Below are positions 1 through 9,092 of a DNA stretch of 64,000 nt, piece by piece. The stretch spans positions 434,001 to 498,000 of the forward strand of contig JAZKJV010010743.1 of NCBI GenBank assembly GCA_037367405.1, given 5' to 3'. Both the position numbers and the translations under genes were made by a program. The notes beneath the pieces were generated by a model. The model was given only the letters and a program-made list of their open reading frames with translations, was not told the origin of the DNA and searched no databases. The stretch is from Ottelia alismoides. Lineage: Eukaryota; Streptophyta; Magnoliopsida; Alismatales; Hydrocharitaceae. How positions within the stretch are numbered: the stretch's first letter is position 1; each line of letters begins with the position of its first letter.

Positions 1-868
1 AACTTCATGGTGACCGAAGGAATTGTGCTGGGTCACGTTGTTTCTAAACATGGTATGGAGGTTGACCCAGCCAAGGTGGACGTGATTTCCAAACTTGAGC
101 CACCTACAACCATCGAGCAAGTCAGGTCATTCTTGGGTCATGTCGATTTTTACCGACAATTCATCAAAGACTTTAGCAAATTGGCCAGACCTTTGACTGA
201 GTTGCTCGGCAAGGAGAATGAATTTATTGTAGATGATCGTGTGCTCCTTGCCTTTACAGTTGAAAGAACTCATCACCCAGGACCCTGTCTTACAGCCGCC
301 GATTTGGACTCAGCCTTTCGAGATAATGACCGACGCGTCAGATTATGCCTTCGAAGTTGTCCATGGACAGAGGAAAGATAATGTACCATTTGCGATTCAC
401 TACGATAGTCGAACGCTCGATGAAGCCCAGCAGAACTACACTGTCACTAAAAAGGAGCTGCTAGCGGTAGTTTTTACCCTGGAAAAGTTCAGATCCTACC
501 TCCTTGTATCCAAAGTAGTCATTTACACTGATCATTCGGCCATTCGGTACTTATAGCAGAAGAAGGACGCCAAACCATGTCTCATCCGGTGGATCCTTCT
601 CCTCCACGAATTTGACGTGGAAATCAAAGATAAACCTAAGGTAAAGAATGTGGTGGCCGATCATCTGTCAAGGCTTCCTGAGCCGGAATCTCCTGAGCTG
701 AACCTACAGCTAATCACAGAGACCTTTCCAGACGAGGCAATTCTGTCTGTCACCTCGCTTCCTTGGTATGCAGGCATTGTGAATTATCTGGTGACCAAGG
801 AAATCCCACAGGAATGGCCTAAGTTGAAAATAGACAGATTCTTGTCTAAAATCCATTTCTACCAGTAG
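1..868 (+). pseudogene. pol: Reverse transcriptase C-terminus plus RNase H of element A (broken)
   Basis: The first 230 bases, in frame 1, encode the end of RT: GIVLGHVVSKHGMEVDPAKV, then VRSFLGHVDFYRQFIKDFSK. The frame changes near 235, and RNase H continues in frame 2 with its acidic residues recognisable: Asp in MTDASDYAF, Glu in TVTKKELLAVVF and Asp in YTDHSAIRYL. A TAG at 554-556 follows YTDHSAIRYL. The RNase H to integrase linker follows (WILLLHEFDVEIKDKPKVKN, VADHLSRLPEP, ETFPDEAILSV, PWYAGIVNYLV). It ends in a TAG at 866-868 where the outer element copy has TGG. The enzyme would copy the RNA genome to cDNA and degrade the RNA strand; this copy cannot make it whole. Confidence 0.88.
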
Positions 869-2116
869 GAGGATCCGTATTTGTTTCGTGAGGGGGCAGA
901 TTGTATCTGGAGAAGGTGCATTCCTTAGGAGGAAGTTCCAAGTGTCCTCGCTTTATGTCATGACCAAGATTCTGGAGGACATCATTCAGGCAAATGTACG
1001 GCAGCAAAAGTTCTTCAAAGTGGCCTATGGTGGCCTTCATTATTCAAAGATGCAGATGATTATGTCATAGGCTGCACTGACTGTCAGAAGGTGGGCGGAA
1101 CCATAGGAATGAGAGACACGATGCCTCTGAAATACATTCAGATCTCAGCCGTCTTCGACGTATGGGGCATCGACTTTATGGGCCTGTTTCCCAACAGTCA
1201 GGGCTATGAATATATTCTACTTGCTGTCGATTATGTAAGTCGATGGGTGGAGGTTATTCCTGCCTGAACCGCCGATAGTAGGACTGACTGTCGACTCTTG
1301 AGAGATCACATAATAGCACGGTTCGGGATTCCTAAGATTCTAATGTCTGACGGGGGTAGTCATTTCATAAACAGAGAGGTGAAGAAGTTGACTCAGGAAT
1401 TCTGCATTGAACATCGTGTTGCTTCACCTTACCACCTGCAGTCCAATGGCTTAGCTGAATGTTCGAATAGGGAGATCAAGACCATTTTACAGAAGCTTGT
1501 GCGTCCGGATCGCAAGAATTGTTCTCAGCTGCTTGATTCTGTTCTTTGGGCTTATAGCACAGCGTACAAGTCACCCTTGGGAATGTCTCCCTACCGCCTT
1601 GTGTATGGCAAGCCATGTCATCTTCCCGTCAAACTAATTCATAAATCCTTATGGGCCATTAACATCTGTAATTTGGACTCCAAGAAAGTAGGAAAGAACC
1701 AAAAACTGGATCTGAACATATTATTGGAATTCAGAGATTATGCATATGACAACAGCCTGATGTACAAGGAGAAGGTCAAAACATGGCATGACAAGCATAT
1801 CCGTCGCAAGTCCTTCGATCCAGGTCAGAAGGTGTGGTTGTTTGATGCAAAATTAAAGATCTTTCCAGGCAAATTGAAGAGTAAATGGATTGGGCCGTTT
1901 ATGGTTAGGCAGGCGCGTGACAACGGAAATGTATTGATATCCAATCTGTCAGCTAACGCATAGCCATTTGTGGTCAATGGACAGCTTCTGAAGCCATACC
2001 TTGAACATGATACATTCATGGTTGTCGTTGACTCGATTCAAGTAATCTATAAGGATGAGCTGGATATCTCCAAAGAGGCAGAGGAAGGCCAAGAACAACA
2101 AAACATTTTTGAATGA
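869..2116 (+). pseudogene. pol: Integrase of element A (stop-interrupted)
   Basis: Integrase would insert the cDNA into the host genome. The zinc-binding N-terminus is decayed (CTDCQ survives around 1074-1090). The catalytic core is clear: Asp in FDVWGIDFMGLF, Asp in ILMSDGGSHF, and Glu in the ECSNREIKTIL region. The C-terminal part has GMSPYRLVYGKPCHLPVK, TWHDKHIRRKSFDPGQKVWL and the GPFMV segment. Stops lie at 926-928 (outer copy has CAG), 1265-1267 (TGA where the outer copy has CGA) and 1961-1963 (outer copy has CAA); the terminal stop is at 2114-2116. The longest open stretch is 1298-1963 (221 residues). The homologous integrase at 60990-62285 confirms the reading. Confidence 0.9.
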
Positions 2117-2199
2117 CTTTTCTACTTTTCTTCTTTTCTTCTTTTCAATTTCTTTTATCCTCTTCTACCTACTTGATGTTGTCCCTTTCATCATTGCTA

Positions 2200-2582
2200 C
2201 ACTTAGGATGTACTTTATCCTAAGTATAGGGGGGATGCGTATCCGAGTTGTTCATATACACTTTCATCTCTTTTCTTCTTTTCTTCTCTTCCTTTTCCAT
2301 CTTCTGTATCTATCCAAAAAGTGTCGCCCCCTTGTAGACAGTCTTCTATACTTAGGACAAGACACACTTTGTCCTAAGTATAGGGGGGTGTGCACCCCGA
2401 GTTTCTTTTATTCTTTTCGATCCTCTCCATTGTCTCCTCTTCTTGTCTATACTTAGGGATATCTTACCCTAAGTATAGGGGTAGACAATCTGAGTACGAT
2501 CTGTTCATTCCCACCCTTGACCCTCCCTGCTTTGTGTACAGTCTGCAATACTTAGGATTATTTGATCCTAAGTATAGGGGGG
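2200..2582 (+). repeat. Array of four hairpins with G-run tails in the 3' UTR of element A
   Basis: Four inverted repeats share the arm core TACTTAGG/CCTAAGTA, and each is followed by a G-run. Arms: 2201-2209/2217-2225; 2346-2360/2369-2383 (15 bp perfect, 8-nt loop); 2447-2458/2467-2478 (12 bp); 2548-2558/2565-2575 (11 bp). A fifth half-unit, CTAAGTATAGGGGGG, lies at 2703-2717. The right arm plus tail resembles the purine tract that precedes the 3' LTR at 4681 (AAAGTATAGGGAGA). Two counterparts with near-identical loops occur at 62400-62532 in the outer element, so this is a family feature. Function is not known to me; secondary plus-strand priming or RNA structure is an inference. Confidence 0.85.
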
Positions 2583-2647
2583 ACGGTCAACTTTTCATTG
2601 ATTCATTCATTTCTTCATTTATTTATTCTTTAGATTTTCCTATACTC

Positions 2648-2757
2648 AGTACGAGTTATGTCTTCTTTTTTCTCTTTCTGGTCTATGAGTACATAGCTCA
2701 AGCTAAGTATAGGGGGGTCGTATATACTACGTATATACTTTATCCATAACTCGTACT
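2648..2757. repeat. 13-bp inverted repeat around the fifth hairpin-like unit
   Basis: AGTACGAGTTATG at 2648-2660 is perfectly complementary to 2745-2757, separated by 84 bp that hold the fifth CTAAGTATAGGGGGG unit and a small TATATAC-TAC-GTATATA palindrome. Seen directly; role unknown. Confidence 0.75.
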
Positions 2758-2759
2758 TT

Positions 2760-3560
2760 CGTATTTTCCTAATAATATGGCTAAAAATTCTTTACAATTC
2801 ATTAAAAACCTTAATAAAAAGGTGTTGTTATTCCTCAAATTCCTTTTGCATTTACTGATTAATAAATCAGGTGAAAATGTTTTTTGCAAAATGTTTGAAA
2901 AATAGTTTGAAAATCTTTGTGAAAAATCTTTTGAAACTATTTGGAAAATGTTTTGTTACATGTTTTCAACCTTTGTAAAAATGTGTGGTTTGTAAAAATT
3001 TATTTTCTTTGTATGAAATAAAATGTTTGAAAATGATTTGCAAATGGTTTGAAAATTGGTTGCAAAAATATTTTGAAAAATCTATCTATACTGTTTGAAA
3101 ACCTTTGCAAAATGATTTTTAAATGTGTGTACATGTTTGTAAATTGTTTGTAAAAATTATTTTGGACTAGAGTTTTCAAAAATTCTTTGAAAAAACATGT
3201 GTCAAATAAGTTTGAGGAATATATATACATCCTACCTAAAATTATGTATTTTATACCTATAAAATTGATCATTTACCCTTGTAAATTTTTAAAATCCACT
3301 TTTTGTAGATATAAGAAGCACTCCCGTGTAAATAGTTTTAACCTAGATTTCAGCCAAAATCTTTTTATTTTCAAAAATCCCAAAAATATTTGCAAAAATT
3401 AAAATCCAAAAACATTTGAAAAATCTTTTGAAAAATACAAAAAATGCATCTGCATATGCATCATCATCTTTTCAAAAACTCCATAAAAAGTTCAAAATCT
3501 TTGAAAATTGCAAAAATATTTTCTACATCATGCATGACATTTGCATAGCATTCGCATTTT
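2760..3560 (+). other. AT-rich 3' UTR with degenerate TTTGAAAA-type repeats
   Basis: Non-coding 3' UTR of element A. Between about 2870 and 3210, and again around 3370-3500, short variants of TTTGAAAA, TTTGCAAAA and TTTGTAAAA recur every 10-20 bases without strict periodicity, as in an eroded low-complexity array. No coding potential is seen beyond short chance frames. Confidence 0.6.
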
Positions 3561-4644
3561 TCAGATTGAGTTTGATAGTTGAACGAGTCTAAGTAAAATC
3601 CGGAGATTGGAGCTTGATTGGACCATAAAATCTACCTAATGACAGGAACCTTATAGGAACTGGGTTTAAGGTACTTCAGGTCTAGTTGACTTAATTCTTT
3701 GAGGATCACGGGACTTGGTTCAATGGATTCTTGACTGCCTAAGTAGAGTATTTCGGAGCACACGCACGACTCTTGTTGATAATGACCTAACTTGGACACC
3801 TGCACCTTTCACATGGCTCAACTCAGTTGGAGTGGTGAGGGGATTGGATTTGCCAGTATGAGACGCACACAAGTGGAAGCATTTGTCCTCCTCTAGGGAG
3901 GGAAGTGCACCCCAACCCATCCAGTGATTAGGAAGTCTAAAGACAGGAGGCTGTGGGTTGCGATAAAGCTTCAAAAGAGGGATAGTCTACTGGCTCAAGA
4001 GGAAAAACTCCTTATGTAAATGCTGTTGTATATAGTATTTCAAAAAAAATGTGTGTTCAGGCATGTACAAAAATAAAAAGCCTGCAAAGTATGTACAAAT
4101 GTTGTAAAGCCAATAAGCAAGCTTGAGTTCCAAAGTCAAATATGTGAGGCTGCAGCAGGATGACTTGACTACACTGGTCTTGCATCCCAGGATAGGTAGC
4201 TACACTGGCTACCGTCCATTCTTTTCTTCACCCCCTCCTCTTGAACTTAGAAGGGAATACCCCGCTCCTCGAGGATGGAGTTATTAGATTGGGGAATCAT
4301 TGGGTTGTCGTACTGGAGAAGTCAGTTTCTTTGCCATTCTAGTTGGGGAGAGCCACCATCACTTACACTGTACGAGTGAGATTCATAGTCGTAAGGGTTT
4401 GCGTATGAGTTGAGATACTTCTGATCTAGCTATTGAGGAGACTTGGACAGAGTGTTGGGATTCTCAGGGACTATTGGATTTCAAATTCGGTTCTCATTAA
4501 GGTTGCACCCGCACTAAAAGTCCAAAGGTCTGACTTAAGCTCCAAACTTTGATTTTGTGAAGACAAGTTTGCTAATCAAATTTAATCCAAGTTCTTCGTT
4601 TTTTTTCTTTATTTTTTTTGTTTTCTGCACTAATTGCATAAGTG
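3561..4644 (+). other. 3' UTR of element A, mixed-composition block
   Basis: Non-coding sequence of balanced composition. The part from about 4141 to 4644 aligns by eye with 8553-9057 of element B (shared GCTGCAGC, GGATAGGTAGCTA, CTACCGTCCATTCT, CCAAACTTTGATTTT), which marks it as a conserved 3' UTR of the family. No gene is recognised. Confidence 0.65.
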
Positions 4645-4680
4645 TTTGCTAGGGACTAGCAAAGGTAAAGTATAGGGAGA
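4645..4680 (+). promoter_or_regulatory. Terminal hairpin and polypurine tract of element A
   Basis: TTTGCTAG (4645-4652), a GGA loop and CTAGCAAA (4656-4663) form an 8-bp hairpin. It is followed by the purine-rich AAAGTATAGGGAGA that directly abuts the LTR start TGATGAATCC at 4681. Polypurine tracts prime plus-strand cDNA synthesis in LTR retrotransposons. Element B has the same hairpin at 9058-9076. Confidence 0.8.
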
Positions 4681-5834
4681 TGATGAATCCACATTTCATC
4701 ATCTTTATTCTATCATTTTGGCCTCAAAAATCCTGGCAAATGCTTGAAAATAGCATTAAATAGAGCATATTAGCATTCATGCATGTACATGTAATTAGTG
4801 TATAAAATACTGTAATTAAAGCCAAAATTATAGAATAAATAAAAGAAAAGAAAAAGAATAAAATATTGTAAATATTTTATGACCCGAAACCCGAGACCTA
4901 GGCATCTTGATGAATAGGTCGACAAAGAATAAAGTAGGGGGAGATAAGGGTCAAAAGACAGTATAAATACCAATTCATTCCATTCATTCTTTATTCATTT
5001 TGGAACCTATTTTTGGTTCCAATTTTTATACATCAAATAAAGAAATTTTGTCTATAAAAATTGTAGATAATTAAATAAAGAAAAATATTAAATTTATTTC
5101 ACTGAAAAATAATGTACAAATAAAAAGTTATGGTCTGAACAAAAATCCAGAATCCCAACTTCCCAAACATGTATCTCACAAATGAAAACTCCAAATGCAG
5201 CAAACTCACCTTTAATTGTATATAGAATAAAATAAGCTATTTAATGGCGGTGGTTTCGCATTTGGCGGAGCTACGGTTTGAAAGTTGAGTTTTGGACCCA
5301 CATTGTATATTTGTACAAATTAAAATATTCGATTTATTATTTATTCATTATTTTTGTATTTTTATATTTTTATAATTTTGTAAATATTACTTATAATATA
5401 TTTTTGTATTAAAATTAGAATAAAAAACCTAAAGAAAACTAAAAATAAAATACATGTAAATAAAATACATAGGTATTATACCTATACTTATACATGTATA
5501 CTACATACTTATAATTTATTAAATATAAAAAATACTTCAGAAAAATAAAATAAAAATATAATTAAGTGTATAAAAGTATTCTATATTTTTATAAAATAAT
5601 AAATAAAAAAAATTAATTAAAAATCACAAAATAAAAATAAAAGAGTAAAATATATAGATATTATACCTATATAGGCTATAAAAGGCAACTTGTAAAATAT
5701 ATCCCATAAAAATAATTAAAAATCAGAATAAAATACTACATAAAATAATAAATATTTTTTATTTAATAACCTAAATTTAATTCAACCTTTTTCTATTTTT
5801 AATTGAATTAATAAAGTTCTTTTTGCAGGATTTT

Positions 5835-5862
5835 CCTGGTTGGTCCACGTGGACCAACCAGG
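5835..5862. promoter_or_regulatory. Perfect 28-bp palindrome centred on CACGTG (LTR of element A)
   Basis: The sequence from 5835 to 5862 equals its own reverse complement, with a CACGTG G-box/E-box core at 5846-5851. An identical 28-bp copy is in the solo LTR at 33741-33768; other LTRs keep only parts of it (for example TGTGGACCAAT near 10275 and 15969). G-boxes bind bZIP and bHLH factors in plants; use here is inference. Confidence 0.85.
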
Positions 5863-5863
5863 A

Positions 5864-5900
5864 GGCTCTGACAATTGACCTCAGGTCAACTGTCTGAGCC
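5864..5900. promoter_or_regulatory. Near-perfect inverted repeat with facing W-box cores (LTR of element A)
   Basis: Arms run outward from position 5882, with TTGACC (5875-5880) facing GGTCAA (5884-5889) and only two mismatches in 18 pairs. The solo LTR carries a perfect 24-bp version at 33776-33799. TTGACC is the core bound by WRKY factors. Confidence 0.75.
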
Positions 5901-8552
5901 AGCTCCTGTTCATGTCAGACCGAGATTTTGACCATCTTTCCCCCTTTTTTTCGAGGTGATTCCATGCACATTTTCATGATTCAGCCTTAAGGACTTTTGT
6001 AGCCCTATGATCAGGCTTACACGCCCCTTCGTTTTTTCGAGGATTGGACCAACGATTTGCTCGGTCCACCTCGTTCTTTGAAGCACATGCACCACGATCG
6101 TCAACCCTTAAAATGTGCACCCCCTGACTTTCCTCTCTCTTTTGATCCCTCTTCCACCGTTGAAACCCTAATCCCTTGAGCCCATCAGCCTCCTGGTGAC
6201 AGCGGGAAGCCGTAGAGCTCGGTTCGAAGGTCGTCGGTGTCGAATCGAGGTGCGATCCACCTCACTGCCGGAGCTCTGCCACCAAGCTTGACTTGGTCTC
6301 CCGGTGAGTGTTTTGCCTTCTTCCTTTTCCATTCTGTAGCCTTAGCCCTAGCTAGCGTTATCCGGCAGTAGGTTTTGATTTCTTAGCGTTGTTCATTGCG
6401 AATTCGCAAATCACTCCACGGCGGAGCTCCGCTCCGCCACCGTGTTACGCCTCATCCAACCGTTGAATCGACTCACTTCCACCTTCATCAGCTTCCCCTT
6501 CGCCTTCTCTCACCCCGACGAACCTCCATACACCTCGATCTTGCTCAGATCGAGATCACTGAGCTCATTCTCCGCCGATCGCCGGAGCTACCATACCCGA
6601 GCGACAAATCACCACCATCGCTCCATCTGAGAGCACCCCGAGCTCCATATTTTTGTCGTACATCTAACCCTGCAGGAAGGAACGCGAGAGGAGACTCGAA
6701 AGAGCCTCGACAACCAGGGAAAGCACCTCCCAGGTCGCTGCCGCCGTCGGCCCTCACCTCATTGTCTTAGCCGCTGCTGAGACCATCGTTCGACGCAGAA
6801 GGGCCCCACGATCATTTTGCCCCTGATCCAAGGGCCGGAATGGCCGTGTGTCGGCCGGAGGCAATCGTCAAAGCTCGCCGAAGAGGGTGTTCTTCGTGAA
6901 CCTCTCTCCGCCATTGGATCAGGAGCGTCGTCAAGACCGCACGAGAGCCGTCAGATCATCTGGACGCTCCACCGTCGGATGTCCTCGTGGGAATCTAATC
7001 TCGGCCGCACACATGAAGCGTCATCGCGCGGCCCAGCGTCGACACGTGTTAAGTGAGATCATCCCCGCCGTCCGCTGGCGTGCGAGGCTTGGGTATTTTG
7101 CACCTTAACCCAAGTACTTTTTGTCTTTATTTTATAGTACCATAACTTTTATCTGCAGTTCAAAAATTTTCGTAATAATTGCAACTAGACCCTTAACTTT
7201 CCTTAATTGCACTTCAGTCCTCGGCCACATCACCTCACATGACTGGGCCACGTGTTTTTGGGTATTTTGCAAGTTTGATCCCGAACTTTCATGTATTTGC
7301 AATTAAACCCATGTGCGTAGTGATTTCAATATGTTTCTGGTGTAATTGCACTCTTGTCCTGCTGGTTTTTGCTAATTGCAAATATACCCCTATGTACAAC
7401 AGATCACGTGCGTCGTGCGTGGATTTTTGGTGAAAATTGCTACTGTGTCCCTGGATATTTTTATAATTGCATATATACCCCTGCCAGGCTTTGTATTTTT
7501 GTGTGTTTGTCTCATTTATTTCTCGCATCATATTAACTCCAAAATTTACCAAAAAAATCCCATAGGCTCCTGTTAACTTGCATTCTCACGCCATATTTTT
7601 GCATTTTATTTTTGTTGCATTTTAATATTTATTAAAAATTAAAAACATGCATTTTAGCTACTGTCTATCTTGGAAAATACCAAAAAAATATTAAAACGCC
7701 TTAAAAAAATTCCAAAAAATTACATGTTGTCTATTTTATTGTATTCTAGTGTCAGTCCAAAAATCACTAAAAATCTCAGAAAAAAACCTTAAAAATTAGA
7801 AAATACTTCAAAACTTCAGAAAAATCCAAAAAATTCTTGAAAACTCCAAAAAATGCAAACTCGGGTCCTGTAGGTTCCCCATTTTATTCTCTTTATTTTA
7901 AAATTAATTTGGGAAAATTTTGATATTATTTGATATTTTTTCTTCCCATTTTAATTTCGGTCACAACATTAATTCACTGTTTTCTTTATTTTGACTTTTA
8001 AAAATACCAAAAATATTCTAAAAAATCCCAAAAATAACAAAAATAGTAGAAAATATAAAAATATCAAAAATATTTTATTTCTGAATTTTTAACTATTTTC
8101 CCCCTATTTTTATAAATAGCCTAACATCTCTTTCCTTATATTGTTTATATATTCCAATATTAAAAAAAGAAAATAAAAAAATATAAAATATACAAAGAAA
8201 ATATAAAATCAGAAAATTAAAAATCAAACTACAAAAATATAAAATTAAAAAAAAATAAATAAATATAAAATTAAAAGCCCATAAAAAAATCAGATTGGCT
8301 AAGTAGTTCATTAGACCTAGACTTTGACTTTTTGTCTACGCTCTACACCTTTGTTTCCTATGTTCGACCCCTACTTGCTTGCCATTGTACATTTTTAGTA
8401 GGGTATAATAAATTTTAATCCTTGATGTTGATTGCTTGATTAATTGTGTGTGTTAATTGTTGACAAACGGGAAGGCTTGAGTAGTCGCCTCAGCGACAGT
8501 GAGTTTGATGTGTCAGACCATTATTTAGCGGCTCTCGTATTTTCGTTTTTCA

Positions 8553-9092
8553 GTGAGCCTGCAGCTGAATGACTTGGCTACATTGGTCAAGCATCTAAGG
8601 ATAGGTAGCTAAGTTTTCTACCGTCCATTCTCTTCTCCACCTACTTTTTTATCTGGTTGCACTTGAACTTTGAAGGGAATACCACGCTTCTCGAGTAAAG
8701 AGTTGCTATATTGGGGAATTATGGTTACCATGTTAGAGAAGATTATTTCTTTACCACTTCAGCCGAGATTAGCTACATATTACTGACATTGTACAAGAAA
8801 GATTCATAGTCATGAGAGTTTGCGTATGAAAAGGTTTATTCTGATTCGGTTATTGAGGAAACCTGAACAGAGGAATGTGGTTCTAAAGGGCTATTAGGTT
8901 TTAAATCCTATTCCCATTAAGGTTCTTACAAACTAATAATCCAAAGGACTAACTGAGCTCCAAACTTTGATTTTATGAAGATAAGTTTAAGAATCATTAT
9001 CATTCTAAATTATTTATCTTTCTTTTCTTTTCTTTCATGCACTTATTATCATAAGTGTTTGCTAGGGACTAGCAAAGTCTACTATAAGGGAG
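8553..9092 (+). mobile_element. 3' UTR tail of Athila-like element B
   Basis: Homologous to 4141-4680 of element A and ending in the same 8-bp hairpin (9058-9065/9069-9076) and a purine tract (TATAAGGGAG) before an LTR at 9093. Its abrupt start right after the LTR of A suggests that A inserted into the 3' UTR of B. If so, the first bases here (GTGAG) should recur at A's unseen 5' end. Confidence 0.75.

Larger units (their letters stand above)
1..4680 (+). mobile_element. Athila-like Ty3/gypsy element A, internal region (5' truncated by window)
   Basis: This is the 3' part of the internal region of a Ty3/gypsy retrotransposon. It enters the window inside reverse transcriptase and continues through RNase H, integrase, a roughly 2.5 kb 3' UTR and a polypurine tract that abuts the LTR at 4681. 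The order RT-RNase H-integrase, the phrase FDVWGIDFMG and the integrase tail (KLKIFPGKLKSKWIGPF) fit the Athila lineage as I know it. No envelope-like ORF is visible between integrase and LTR. The coding part carries several stops and a frame change, so this copy is not autonomous. Seen: domain order and LTR junction. Inferred: lineage name. Confidence 0.9.
4681..8552 (+). mobile_element. 3' LTR of element A (about 3.87 kb)
   Basis: It starts TGATGAATCC immediately after the polypurine tract and is judged to end at CA, 8552, where the B-type 3' UTR resumes. The length matches the TSD-defined solo LTR at 32587-36475 (3889 bp). Order inside: AT-rich 5' part, two palindromes (5835-5862, 5864-5900), a GC-rich block (about 6100-7100), a series of TTTGCA-type units (about 7087-7480), then AT-rich sequence. 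GC-rich open frames near 6396-6770 show no recognisable domain, and I treat them as non-coding. The exact 3' end is inferred. Confidence 0.85.

Noticed and set aside
2346..2383. Hairpin with G-run considered as a transcription terminator or microRNA precursor
   Set aside because: No U-run follows, the genome is eukaryotic, and a 15-bp stem with an 8-nt loop is too short for a typical plant microRNA precursor.
2200..2582. Regularly spaced hairpins considered as a CRISPR-like or integron-like array
   Set aside because: Spacers are few and unequal, units are imperfect, the context is a plant retrotransposon 3' UTR, and no associated genes exist.
2055..2749. Hydrophobic open frames after integrase that could suggest an envelope-like gene
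   Set aside because: They arise from CTTTT-rich and hairpin sequence, begin inside the integrase tail or a hairpin, and have no envelope motifs; the matching region of the outer element is not open.
6396..6770. Open frame of 124 codons in a GC-rich segment, with overlapping frames on both strands
   Set aside because: It lies inside an LTR, has no domain I recognise and overlaps open frames on the opposite strand, as GC-rich sequence often does; the equivalent parts of the other LTRs do not keep the frame.
7087..7480. TTTGCA series considered as a satellite array
   Set aside because: Spacing is irregular and the units are confined to LTRs; it is better described as an internal LTR feature.
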